DNA from: Isoetes taiwanensis
Taxonomy: Eukaryota; Streptophyta; Lycopodiopsida; Isoetales; Isoetaceae
DNA: 64,000 nucleotides
Reading direction: 5' to 3'
Assembly: GCA_021234155.1 (NCBI GenBank)
Contig: JAJEKV010000551.1
Coordinates: 1 to 64,000, forward strand
The notes under the pieces were generated by a model. That model saw only the letters and a list, made by a program, of their open reading frames with translations. It had not been told where the DNA came from and did not search any database. The position numbers were made by a program, and so were the translations under genes. Positions 34,920 through 46,979 of this stretch are shown in pieces. The number at the start of each line of letters is the position of its first letter. Position 1 is the stretch's first letter.

Positions 34920-35506
34920 CAAGAAATGGTTTGTTAAACGGCCACTTAACTTTTAAAATTTCAATTTTTTTTTCTTATTAACTCGAAATTCTATTATTAA
35001 AAAAAATATACTACGGAAATACGCCACATACGGCCGGGCGCCGGATGGCATTATACGGCCTTCCGCCGATCAAGGCCGCCGAAATTCAAGCGGCCGAAGT
35101 TGACTGAGCGGGCCCAGCGTTGACTCGAATGTTCGACGGATTCCAAGGCCGACAAAGATTTCGGGCGCTCGATCTTGATCGCAAAGCGACAAAAGGCAAG
35201 CGGCGCTCGAAGTTTGTTTTTGGGCCCGCCCTTGACCATTTTTCGCCTAGAGTTGATTGTTCTAGGTAATTCGAAAGCACGCCCGATCCAATGGAACCAT
35301 CATCTTCGCCATTTGAGCCACCCATCGACACCGTTAGGCCTCCAATCTTGGGCCCTCCACTTTAAAGCTACAATTTCTTAACTTAACCTAACACCAAGCC
35401 AAACAACAAAGAGAACTAACGTCACATTGACTTAGCCTCCTCCTTACTACCGTATACGAAGTTAGTGTTTGGTTGTCGCTATGATTTCGAAAGCAAATCA
35501 AATCAC
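34920..35506. other. Gypsy leader next to the primer site
   Basis: An AT-rich stretch (34940-35010) followed by CG-rich sequence with no convincing frame; expected position of the untranslated leader. Confidence 0.5.
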
Positions 35507-35518
35507 GCTCTGATACCA
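35507..35518 (-). promoter_or_regulatory. Gypsy primer-binding site (initiator tRNA-Met)
   Basis: The minus strand reads TGGTATCAGAGC, the exact consensus complementary to the 3' end of plant initiator tRNA-Met, one base from the LTR. It sets the element orientation. Confidence 0.92.
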
Positions 35519-35519
35519 C

Positions 35520-37127
35520 TGGACGCCCCGTAATATATACACGACCTTCTGACGATATACATACGGGGACTTTCCCCCCATGGCTTATCATCTCACCATG
35601 AGCGTGGCCCTCCGGTCTGTTTCGGGCCATCTATGAAATGAGGCCCTCAAGAAGGACACGAAGGGGTCATTCGCCCACGCCTTCAATGGGACTCCTACGC
35701 CGCGGAAGCATGAATACAAGGGTTAGCACACAGCAGACTAATATACATAAATAACCACCACGAAGGGTGGCGATCCATCCAAAATACCAACGCATAGAAT
35801 ATGCATCTAATCCTAAGAAAACGCCCAAAACCCGTGTTCTACCCCGGCCGCACTCTGAGGATCGACCGACTACTGGGCCTCAGGAGATCAGCTGACCGAA
35901 GTCTTGGCATGGCGCTATCGGCATAGAACATCGGCTAGGGTTGTCCACTCCATCCGCCCCCACACTTTGCACACTTTGCGGATGGGTCAATTCATGCTAT
36001 GGCTTCGCTTATAGCCTTTAGGAGACGCAGTCCAAGGGATCACCCTTTTGAGCCTACTCGGGTTCATGACGCCTGGTCCGATGAGGCAGGTCGGGAAGCG
36101 CCCCTTCGTAATCGGTGGTTCCATGGGTGAGCTAGAGAATACGCGGCCGCATCACCCCACCCTCCGCGATCCGTGCACTTACTCACCCTAAATCTACTCA
36201 GTGCAAGGTGCTCCATAACGGATCACACCTCTACACCTGTGGAGTGTCAGACCCATACCCGCCCCTACAAAGGACCGGCCATCAGGCCTAGCCCAATCGT
36301 AGGAGTCTCAGAGCCTTGTATGCTCGTGCAAGACCCCACCCCTCATGTCACCACGTGTTCCTTTGTCCGGTGCTAAGCGCACCATAGCATCTAGGGACCC
36401 GGTGGGCTCTTGTGCACATGCCGCATTTAATGGGACTCTACAGGCGCTATCTAGGAGCATACTACAATACACGGCTCGAGGTCTCTACCCCGTGAATCCC
36501 CCCGTTTGAGTCGATTTAAACAAAGAACTAACAATCCATCCTTTTTGAGTAGAAACCGTAATCGAATATAAAGAGGCTTGTACAATCAAGGGTTAGTTTC
36601 TATGATTGAATCACAAAGAGAACAGAGAAACGGACACAACCAAAGCGTTATCTAGAATTCACATAGCCACCTACCTGAATTCCATTTGGACTCATTTCCA
36701 TGGGGCCTCCATCTCACGGGAGTTGAGAATTCAATTTGTTGCCTCACGTGCACGCATCGGTTATGGTGATTCTCTGCCGCTGGTGTATGATGGCTTCAGC
36801 TCCGCCTTCCTTGGTCGACATCTTTCGTGAGTCAATCCTGGGATAGGGGTCAAGTTGGCATCCAAACTTGGCAACCCCCATGCTGCCCAATCGATTGGGG
36901 CAGGTGGCGCCTTCCCAAATGGTAATTAGCCTAATTTCCTAGGTTATAGGTTATTATTATTAATGTGTTAAATTAGCATAGCTAATTTAATCCTTTTTAA
37001 GGTAACCCCTAGGTTGCAATTAAGTTCCCCTACCCCCATGGTAGCGGTGGACGCGTTTAGAGCTTGTATTTGTACGTGTCCCGTATAAATACGTGACGGA
37101 GACCGTATAACTACATGGAACGTCACA
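35520..37127 (-). repeat. Gypsy 5' LTR (right copy)
   Basis: Starts TGGACGCCCCGTAATATA, ends GGAACGTCACA, followed by the ACATT duplication. It contains the presumed promoter (leftward). Confidence 0.92.
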
Positions 37128-38877
37128 ACATTCCTACAAATACAGATTTGGAATGCAATAGTAAAGCTGGATACAGTTGAAAATTAGTTACTGCCGCATA
37201 AGTCTATTTATGGGCAACCAGCAACACAGATCATCATTACAAAACTGGCACTATAGATGTTACAGCCTTGTACAGTAAATCCGACCATGCTTTAGAAGTT
37301 TTGGATATCTAGTATAACAGGACAAGGCTAAGCCATTCAGGCAAAAGTGGCATACATAAAGTAGAACCCGTTATACCCATAGTCATTAAAAAAACTGATA
37401 CATTACCACAGCAGCAGTGAGACAAAGAAAAATATCACCAAAGATTCAAGGTTGAGGACTCTGCCATCTCCTATGATCATTTACTCAAGTTTTTCTTGTA
37501 ATGAATCTCAAAAGCATCCAGCAATGACATCTTCCTTTCAGTTACATAAGCCAGACTCCCAAGATCTTCTAAAACATGCTGGACAAAAGCAAGACATTAG
37601 GAGTAGAAGCCCGTACCTGCAGCCAATCAATACATCGTTAGCCTGATAAGGGTAAGGATGCAAGGGCCAAAAGGTACCTTAGGCTTCTCGGTTGTCAACC
37701 GATCACCTAATGTAATCCTTTTGCCCAGAGATCAAGAAGAACATTTTAGAAAGAATGGACATAAATACTGCTCAATAAGAGAATAAATCTAAATGAAGAA
37801 CAAAGGAATAAACAGAGATGAACTCTTTCAGTTACCAGGCTATATTTGTCATACGTTAAATGACTGTTTTAACAGGGATAAAGGAGACCCATTTAATGGG
37901 TAAGACATAACTAATATATTCCATTGCTGGCAGAGAAAGTATTAAAATTACGTAGAGCCATACTAATCCATATGTCCATTAGTACAGCCGTATTATGTGC
38001 TGTTAGCAAACAATAACGAAGAACCAGCATATTTTACCAAATCCTTCTTGCCCAGAATGCTAATCATTCCATACCTGATTGTCGTCCATGTCAGATTCAT
38101 GCTCATCCATGTATTGAGTTTCAGGAACATAATGGGAAGAATCTCCAGAGCTTTGCCTATTGGTTCCCCTGCAAACCTTTACGCTCGTGGTCGGCCACTA
38201 TAGTTAAACTTGCCCGCTTGTTATAACCCTCCATATCAGCCTTATGATCTTCAAGAAAACTTGATCTTGCATGCAAAATGCAATTTCTCTGTCTAAAGCA
38301 TTCTCATTTAGGCGCTGCCTATTTGCATAAGAGATGGGAAGGTCTTCTTCCAAAACTAAGTCCCACGACTCCATAGTAGACATGACCCAAAACTAATTAA
38401 AACCACCAGGCCGCCGGAGTCATTAACCATCAATCTGTCCAGGGATATCTTGGGCAGAGTAATACGATTTTCAAAAGGAGGTCAAGCCCGCATCTGCAGC
38501 CTCCGCTCATAATGGTCTATGGAGAATAACAGGCTTCGGTAACCCTAGTTGGTCCAAAAGCATGTCACCAATGCCAAACTGTATTTTTACATTATATTAT
38601 TTACCTGGATCGAATTTAAATTCCAATGGTATAAGTTCTCATGACTATCGAGTCTATACCTATTGCTAAACTTCCCATATGGGAAAGGAAAATGCACTTA
38701 GGTTATTTTTTAACATAGAATGGGATATGGAATAAGCAATAAACCATAAACATTTCTATTATCCATATAATAAACATCCAATAACCTGTGCCCTGTTATA
38801 TGTTGGCCTAGAAAGTTATCTTTAGGGGCCTAATTACATTAATCATGCAAGCTAGGCATAAATATAAAAAAAAAAAA
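37128..38877. repeat. Duplicated segment A, copy 2, right part
   Basis: Continues copy 2 after the gypsy element and matches 14571-16262. It has an extra ~44 bp (TTGGCCTAGAAAGTTATC and following) near 38805 and ends at an A/T-rich run at 38868-38890. Confidence 0.92.
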
Positions 38878-40581
38878 AATAAAAAAAAATGTAAGGACAA
38901 AATCTGCCATTATAGAATGAAAAGATGGCTGCTAGAATCTGCAAGTCGTGTTCAAGCAAAAATCCTTTTGCCCAAACTATCATGATAGAAAACTTCACAT
39001 GGAGGAACAAGTTTGGTTACCTGCAGTGGAACCAAGTGCAAGTTAGCCAGGAACTGGGTAAATGCACAAGCCACAAAACAGGTAAGCAATAAACTTGTTC
39101 GGCTTAACGCCCTTCACCAACAAATTACAACGATTCAATTGTAATATATGTAAAAGATCATCAGTATCAAGATATATATGCATCAAATAGGAATGTTAAA
39201 ATCTAGATCTAGATAAAAAAGCTATAGTGTATGGATGTAGAGCCCCTATGTAGTAAGTCAGGTTACATAAAGGAAAGAATAAAAAATAAAAGAGCAATAA
39301 TGAGGTAAACATGGTGTACTTTTTGCATAGACTAGCTGAGCTTAGTAGCAGTAAATAGTTTGGTAAAATAAAGATCATAAGAGCTATCATTAATCTATAA
39401 CTTAGAATTAAGAGAAAGGCAAACATTAAGTATTTGTGACAGTTAGAACTGCTGAAAGTTATAAAGTAGGGAACACTTGAGATAATAATGTTGCAACAGT
39501 ATAAGGTGAGAACTACTTTACTACAAAAAGATTATATCATAATATCCCAAGCTTTTCACAAATTATAGACTGTTATGGACAATAGATCCCATGTAAGCAA
39601 AAGAATGGACCAAGGTAGACAAAACAGAATTTCTTTTATGATTCTAGAGTAGATATATCCAGCCAGCTAAAGCAAATCATGAAAAACAGCAGGAGACATC
39701 ATTAGATGCATGTCAAGCAAATAGAGTAGATCTAGATTATAGTAGCACAGCTGCTTATATTGGGAATCAGATATTTATGCAAGCCAAAAAGACACATAAC
39801 TGGGGACATCATATGGCCTAAGCTACATGAATAACAGCCACAGTACATTTCTTTGATTCCTGAATAAATCCTGGATATTCTAAGGCAATACTAGGAGATG
39901 GAGAAAGAGCTCTAGACAATAAAGCATAAAAATACTGCCAAGCTATTGTAGCTGCTGTTGCTTGTTTCAATTGAAATTCGATGAGATAAATACAGGTGAA
40001 ACAAAAGCACTTAGGGCCAGCAATAGAACATATGGATATGGGCTGGATCCAAAAATCATAAGATGTAAGAACAGGATACATGTAAGACATAATAGTGGCA
40101 ACATATGGATAATTTCAGATATTAAACTAATGCAGAAGGAAATCAGATCACGGTTGGCAATAGCGTAAGCAATCTATAGATCTAATAATGAAGCCCAATT
40201 TATTATATTAAAATAGGAAGGGGACAAGGAAATTAACACGAGAGTCAAAATTAAAGTATAGGAAACCTGGTTAGTGTTGATACCGTCAATCCTGGTCGAT
40301 AGGTATGCTTGCTTGAGTTGCTGGAACAGTGATCACATCTTTGGGAATAATTACTGGAGGATTGGAAGTGCCTACATTAGTAGGAGTTGGAATTGAATCA
40401 CTATGTGCAGAATTGCCTTCCCCTTCTAGAATAACATGATTCGTCTTAGCAACAGAGGCTACGACCTATCCTTAGCAGGCTTATGGTAATCAAAGATTTT
40501 CCTTCTTTTCTCCTCTTTCTTTTTCTCATCTTCCATCTTGATCAGAGTGGACTTGTTAAAACCTCCTTTGCGTCTACCCAT
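37477..40581 (-). CDS. Unrecognised four-exon gene (probable source copy)
   Basis: Exon 1 (40267-40581) starts at an ATG and is very basic (MGRRKGGFNKSTLIKMEDEK, then KKKEEKRRKIFDYHKPAK), turning Ser/Pro/Thr-rich. Exon 2 (38075 to about 38395) has the ESWDLVLEEDLPISDANRQ block. Exon 3 (37617 to about 37720) has TEKPKVPFGPCILT and ends LIGCR at a GT donor. Exon 4 (37477-37578) has VLEDLGSLAYVTERKMSLLD and ends KKNLSK at TGA. Boundaries follow GT/AG. The predicted product is about 280 residues; I do not recognise it. The gypsy element sits only 350 bp past the stop and so may affect the 3' end. Exon 2 shows indels relative to the duplicate at 15520-15843, and exon 1 shows one frame change near 40455. 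Confidence 0.55.
38880..40266 (-). other. Large intron 1 of the four-exon gene
   Basis: AT-rich, no conserved frame; an A-rich run at 38866-38890 marks the end of duplicated segment A. Confidence 0.5.
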
Positions 40582-41554
40582 ACGCAAGGTATTCTTAGAA
40601 TGAATCAATCCGGCGGATCATACTAGAAAGCGGGAGAACTGAGGAAAAAAGGAGAACAAAGGAAATAGGGGTTCCGAAATCTGCTTATAAGGCAAAAGAA
40701 CTGCATGTAGACGTTTTGACGCACTGCATTAGGTTCACGCCTCACCCCCGCCTCTTCTTCCTCTATTTCGATTCTTCATAAATTGTTTTGTATCTTATCA
40801 ACTATCAAGTACTCCAATGTATATCATCCTATTAATAAAATCATGGTTTCAAGTACTCTATTGTCTAAAAGTACCAATTTCAATAAAATGTCAAAACATA
40901 ACTTTCAACTACGATTTAAGCCCAACTACTATTTAAGCCACTTCACAAAACATGTACATCCATTCTCTCCTTTATTACACTTCTCCTTATGCCTCTGCCA
41001 TCCTAGTTCCATACCAAACACCAAACGCCAATACCTTGCACTCAAAACCCCAAAGTCCATATGTCCAATTTGCATCCTACTCCAACAACACCTCAACACC
41101 TAAGCAGAACTTAGTAATGCAAATGCGTACCATCACCTTCACAAAATGTGAATGTTTCAAAATAGCAATTTCGACTCAAACACTCTATTCTCTACAACTA
41201 CAACTTAAGCCACTTCACTCTCCGGCCATGGAGGGCAACCCTCCGTGCGCAGCACCTTGTTATTATTAGCATTTATTGAGATGATTGACGTTGGAATCAA
41301 CTATGTTGGAAAGGACAAAAAATTGACTGTCATTGTTGATTTGATTTTTTATTGGGGAGCAATTGCATCTAGGAATATGTCTAGATGTACCATTGCAAAC
41401 TGCACTGTTACTAAAATGACCGCCATTTTTCCATTATTAAAAAAAAGAAACACGCACACATAAACATTAAAAACGATAACTTTCGAAAAGAAACGAAAAC
41501 GCGACTTTTGGATGCCACATGGGTTCAGCATGTTGGCAAAGTTCTTATTAGGGA

Positions 41555-42235
41555 AATTTACCAAAATAATCCTAATTGTTAGCTTATTTCCCAAAAAGCC
41601 CTTCATATTTTTGAAATTCCCAAAATACCCTTAATTCTTAAGTATTTTCCCAAATAGCCCTTTGTAATTTAAAAACCACTAGAGATAAGCCTATAATTCC
41701 AATACTAGAAATGATCAAAGTCAACTAGTTTAATGCTTTTACAAAAATCGTATTGAAAGAGAAGCTTTGTGGGCATCTTGTGGAGAAGCTGGTTCATACC
41801 CATCCAGGTTACTTATAGAGCTCATTTTGCTATTATGTTGGAGCTATTTATCCTCCAAATATTGAACTTCTTGAAAATAATGAAATGTTGCCTCTGCAAC
41901 ATGTCGTCCTCCTGGCAAACCTAAAAGAAAACGGGATAAGACAGAAGATAGGGATACAGAAAAGCGTATGTACAAGTGCACACATTGTGGTAATGTCGGA
42001 CAAAATGAATGTAGCTACAGAAATTCTATTTGACATTTCTGTTGCATATTTTTGTCATAATGATTTTTTGAATTTTATTTTCAAATTGTTGTCTCTATAA
42101 GAAAAACACTTCCTCTGTAAAGAATGATCCTCTATGTAAATACGTGCTTTTGATGATTTTTTGGATACAAAGGGCTATTTGGGAAAATACTTAAGAACTA
42201 AGGGCATTTTGGGAATTTCATAAATACAAACCCTT
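41555..42235 (+). mobile_element. Gutted Mutator-like element with terminal inverted repeats
   Basis: A 55-bp arm at 41611-41666 (GAAATTCCCAAAATACCCTT...AAATAGCCCTTTGTA) recurs inverted at 42166-42220. Between them the plus strand keeps the C-terminal end of a MULE transposase: RPPGKPKRKRDKTED followed by YKCTHCGNVGQNE (41971-42013), the Pro/Gly/Lys hinge and CCHC-type knuckle that end MuDR proteins (the knuckle His is lost). The rest of the transposase is deleted. No reliable 9-bp duplication was found, and the outer ends are unclear because the left side has extra similar sequence (41550-41600). Confidence 0.65.
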
Positions 42236-42239
42236 CTTA

Positions 42240-44460
42240 TTTTTTGCCTTGGCAAATTGCTACTGGTAAGGCTTCAGGATTTGTGGCTGGGAACATCACA
42301 CATCTGGATCATCCCTAGTCTGGCGCTTCGCTGGTGCTCAGAGGGTAAGATTTCAAACTCTTATTTGCGAATATAAACCCTCGTTAAGCACCAGGATTCT
42401 CGGTTGGCCAAAACAGACGTTAACACATCTATTCAAAATCCATGTCTCTCCCCACCTTCTAAAACTAAAACCATGTAATTCGGCATTTTGGTTAGACTAT
42501 GACTCAAAATATTCAGCATTTATTCTGCTACAACGGTGTACTTTCCCTTCTCGTCTTCTGAATTAATCTCAATTGGCTCATTTAAGCTGGGCATTGTCAA
42601 TCCTTTTTCTACCCTTTCATAAGCAATATTATAATATCATTTCTTGTGCTTAAAGGTTGATTTCCTTTGCTGCATCTATGCAGCTTTTAGCGACTGGATA
42701 GCTGACATTGCCAACTAAGAAATGTTGGACAATGAGACCTGATCTTGTTATTCTGCTGATGTACAGCATTACCAATTTGACCTGACTTTTGCTGGTAAGT
42801 TTCTTTTGATAGAACTTGTTGGGCAGTTGCCTCTAAAGTATACTATCAATGTAAATATTTTTGTTTATGAAAATATTATGTGGTTCCAGCTTGGTTTAGA
42901 ATCTTTATGCAGAACCATCTCCTCCATGTATGCGTTGAAGTACAATGAAGGAAACATAGCTATCCTCAAAATAATATGAATAGTAGGTCCAAAGCTTTTC
43001 AATACAATCTCCAACGATGCTGATATGCATGCATATACCAATTATCAGAAATTTTATAGAGCAGTGTCCAACACTTTCTCATTCTGTCTTCAGCTCTGGA
43101 TGCTTGCACTGCTGTAAACCAACCACAAATTTCCGGCCAACCAAAGCTTATTAGAGAAACAACAAATCCGAACTTCCTAGTATCCTGATGATTTGCTAGC
43201 AAAACCCAAGATCATCATCTGTATGGTATGGACTTTTTGAAGAAGGTGTTGCATTCTTTTGGTGTCTATACTGTGTACTTTTGAAATCGGCTAGTTTCTA
43301 AAATTTGCCAACTGGAACTTGGTTTTCCCTGAATAATGATTCAGTAATGTTGCCTCTTGCTCTGCAGTGGTGACAATTGAAAGAGACAGCTTGAATGCTA
43401 AGAAGGTTTTTCTAAGTGTATACTCCAGTAAGCTCTTTTTGTAACAAAGTTCCCTATCAAGGAACCTTAGCAACATACCTTTCACTGCAATGGTACAAAG
43501 GTCTATTAGCAGACTGCTACTTGATTAACATGTTCTGTGCTCTTCATTCATTTGTTTTTGGATGATACTCTGCAAAGATTTTCTCTAGCTTCAACCACAG
43601 AAACTCGGCCCTTGAGGATTGCTAGCACACCTGCTCCCTTGCCGGAGCCTTATATATTGCCAGAGCATCTTAAAGAAAACAATGTGTCTGGAGTTTGTTT
43701 TACTCTTCATGTAGCATAGTTTGTTTTATCATGGGTTTTGCAAGTTATGACCAGCTTGATCATCAACTGCTCAGCCCCGTAAATTCTTCTAATCATGTTG
43801 GCATATTATGTATATAGCTTGTGGGCCTGCAATCCTTCTAAGTAGTTGATTGTTGGCTGGATTCTTGAGCCACTAGCTTTGCTCTATTGTAGTTAATAGG
43901 ATTAGCTTCCTGTGCTGATGGGGCTGATGTCTTCTGGTACAATGGAGTGGTTAGTTCTTCAGCTTTATGTAGAATTTTGCCTCAGCTCATTGGTCGTCTC
44001 AGACTATCAGGAACAAAAGTCATCCAATTACTGGCAAGGAATGCAAGAAGACCTTTGACAAGGCAAGGTGATTGAACCTGTAGATCCAGCACTGAGTACC
44101 AAGCTCCTCTGAGTATCAAGTTCCCGTTTTTCACCTCACTCGGAATATCTTTCTTGCATATCTTTCTGTTGACTTGCTGACGAGTTGCAGAACCTTTATG
44201 CAATGCATATTCAATTTTTGTGCCATCAATGCTAATTGATCAAATGTTTGTTTTAAGTTCCTTTTGAATTCTGAGTTCTGTCAAATGTTGGTTTTTAAGT
44301 TCTTTTCATTGAACCCTTTAAATTCTCAGTTCTGTTTGATTTTGGTTTTCAACACGTTATCTATTTCCTGCTGTAAGCACTTATAATTGGCAATGCATGA
44401 TCTGCTGCTACTGAATTGATGACCTGCAGCAAGTGGTAACTTTCTAGTGTGACATTGGAA
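42240..44460. other. Upstream region of the PPR gene; no coding motif
   Basis: Transcript-like mixed-composition sequence with TTTGCAG/GGTAAG-type sites but no conserved frame; it may hold the promoter, untranslated exons and introns of the PPR gene. Confidence 0.4.
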
Positions 44461-44468
44461 AAACAGCT

Positions 44469-46975
44469 TTGGCAGATTATATGACAGCTAGTCCACCATC
44501 CGCATTCTCTGACGGGGCTATAGGGATAGAGTTTGGTGAAGTCGGCAACATGGGATTTATAATGCCATGTGTTGTGTCTTGTGGCAGTCGTCTAATGCAG
44601 CTACATTTCACCAACACCACGTTTTCCAAAGATGAGCTCAAGAATCCCACTAACAATGAGGCTGCAAATGGGCAGCCGTTGCCCCAATTAAAGGGATCGG
44701 GAAACCTGCATTGCATTTCATGTAATACTTTGAGAAGTTTTTCGGAGCAAGCACGTCTTGATGTTTCTGCTGTTGCCTCTCTTTTGAGGAAGTGCGGCAA
44801 TGCAAAGGCTCTGTCTGAAGGTAAACGTATTCATGACAATATTATTCGAAGTGGGTATGGAGAAGATAGTTTTTTATGTAATCTTCTTATACAAATGTAT
44901 GGGAACTGTGGAGCCATTACTGAAGCTCGTTATGTATTTAACAATTTGTATAGTAAAAATTCGTTTTCCTGGAATATTATGCTTGGAATTTATGCCAAGC
45001 ATGGCAGAGTTAAACAAGCTCTCCAATTGTTTCAAGGAATGCCGGAACCTAATGTGGTCTCATGGAATGCCCTAATTTCTGCTCATTGCCAGCAAGGGCA
45101 GTTGAAGCAGGCACAAGGGCTATTTGACCGGATGCCGGTGCGTGATAAAGTATCATGGAATTCCATGATTTTTGCTTATGCACAGCGAGGACGGTTGAAA
45201 GAAGCTCTCCATTTGTTTAACCAAATGCCTGACAAGGATGTTATGTCATGGACTGCAATGATTTCAGCTTATTCTCAACAAGGAATGTTAGCAGAGGCCC
45301 TCCATTTCTTTCAAAAAATGCCACACAAGGATGTAGTTTCTTGGAATACTATCATTAGTGCCTGTGCTCAACAAGGACAATTGAAGGAAGCTCTACATTT
45401 ATTTCAACACATGCCTGGACGCAATGTAGTGACCTGGACTATCATGGTTTCAGCATATGCCCAACAAGGTAGGCTTAACGATGCTATTCAGTTCTTCCAG
45501 AAAATGCCTGTTTAAATGTTTCTTCATGGAATGCCATGATCACTGCCTTCTCCAACGAAGGCCAGGTACAGAGAGAGCCCTGCAGTTGTTTCAAGATATG
45601 CCTGAGCGCAATATCATATCTTGGAACACCATGATGTCGGCATATAACCAACACGGCCAACTTGAAGATGCCATGCAGATTTTTTGCCAAATGCCACAGA
45701 GGAATGTGGTCTCATGGACAGCTATGATAACAGCTTGCATTCAGGAGGATCAGCTAGAGATGGCTTATCGTCTCTTCTTAGAAATGCCTATGCGGAATGT
45801 TGTGACATGGAATGTAATGATCTCAGGTTATGCCCAGCATCGAAAGCTCAAGGAGGCTCTGCAGCTCTTTGCAGAAATGCGGCTTGAAATGATGGAACCA
45901 AACACTTCCACTTTTCTGGGTATTATTGATGGATGTGTTGTTTGCTCAACACTTGATCGTGGCAAGCAAATAGATATGTTAACATTGGATTATGGATTTG
46001 GATCCGATGCTATGATCCAGAGTGCCCTTATTGATATGTATGCAAAGTGTGGAAGCTTGTATGATGCACGCAAAGTGTTCAGTCGAATGTCGAAATGGGA
46101 TGCAATTTCCTGCTCTGCTATCATTGCCGCAAATGCACTCTATGGGTGTGGTGAAGAGGCATTACAAATTTTTCAACAGATGCAAATAGAGGGTGTCTCC
46201 CCAAATGCAATCACATTTTGCAGTATTTTGTCTGCATGCAGCCATTCTGGCTTGGTAAATCATGGTTATAACCTTTTTCTTTCAGCAGCAGTAGATCATG
46301 GCATTGCATTTTCAATAGAACACTATACTTGCATTCTTGATTTCCTTGGACGTACAAAGGCACTTGAAGAGTCAGCAGCTTTGATTGAAAACATGCCCTT
46401 TGTACCCGATTTTGCGTCTTGGATGTCCCTGCTTGGATCCTGCAGAATTCATCTTGATGTGAAACATGCGAAATTTGCAGCAGGGCATGCTATTGCTTTA
46501 GATCCAGCGGTAGCTGCACCGTATGTACTGTTGGCAAATATTTATTTTGCATTGGGCCATTGGGACGATGCATTGAAGTTAAGACAACTGATGGAAAAGC
46601 AAGATTATTTTGATCTGGTTGGGAATTCAGAATAGGAAAATTAGTAAGGAAATGCTCTTGAGGATCAGATCAGGAATAAGTGCCCTTTGGTGTGGTGAAT
46701 GTGCTGCAACACATGCTGTATACATAGACCAGGATGTCGGCAGTTCATATTGCATTTGAAGAAGATCGCGATATGGAGGCTTTTCATGGTGGAAATATAT
46801 GCAGAAATGGCTGGAATGGAAAAAAGGACGCATTGTACTGATCCTGATGTCAATCAGAGAGTATTGAAACCAGAAGTAGTTTTTATCTATCTATTCTCAG
46901 GAGCCATTAAACAAAGGACACATTCTGAGTTGGTGATCGAACAGTTTTGTGTGCCAGAGAATCTTATGTTTTAAG
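44469..46975 (+). CDS. PPR-DYW type organelle RNA-editing factor, with frameshifts
   Basis: The frame 44469-45515 (348 codons) has an N-terminal leader, an L/S pair (SLLRKCGNAKALSEGKRIHD) and then a run of short ~31-residue S-type repeats (NVVSWNALISAHCQQGQLKQ and similar). The frame 45457-46635 carries further repeats, a P-L-S triplet and the E motif (PDFASWMSLLGSCRIHLDVK, APYVLLANIYFALGHWDDA). Past its stop, another frame (46780-46975) reads VEIYAEMAGMEKRT and ends with a THSELVIEQF block; this is a relic of the DYW deaminase domain, with HSE at 46921-46929. Known role: sequence-specific C-to-U editing in plastids or mitochondria. Breaks: two 1-nt losses near 45513 and 45590, and a frame change near 46610. 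The C-terminal CxDCH and DYW ends are not found, so it may be a recent pseudogene. Confidence 0.85.
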
Positions 46976-46979
46976 AGTT

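Larger units (their letters stand above)
23934..37127 (-). mobile_element. 13.2-kb Ty3/gypsy LTR retrotransposon with large accessory region
   Basis: LTRs at 23934-25521 and 35520-37127 (about 1.6 kb, TGTGACGG...CGTCACA) flank a minus-strand gag-pol in gypsy order (gag, protease, RT, RNase H, integrase). The target duplication ACATT is present at 23929-23933 and 37128-37132, and joining the flanks recreates the sequence of duplicated segment A copy 1 at about 14570-14580, which proves the insertion. About 4.5 kb between the primer site and gag is extra and coding-like, including a histone H3-like block. The pol frames are broken in many places, often at CG or CAG/CTG sites. Confidence 0.95.

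Noticed and set aside
35039-35331. Short frames in the gypsy leader as a further accessory gene
   Set aside because: Two overlapping minus frames of 60-80 codons lie in CG-rich sequence with no motif; likely composition-driven.
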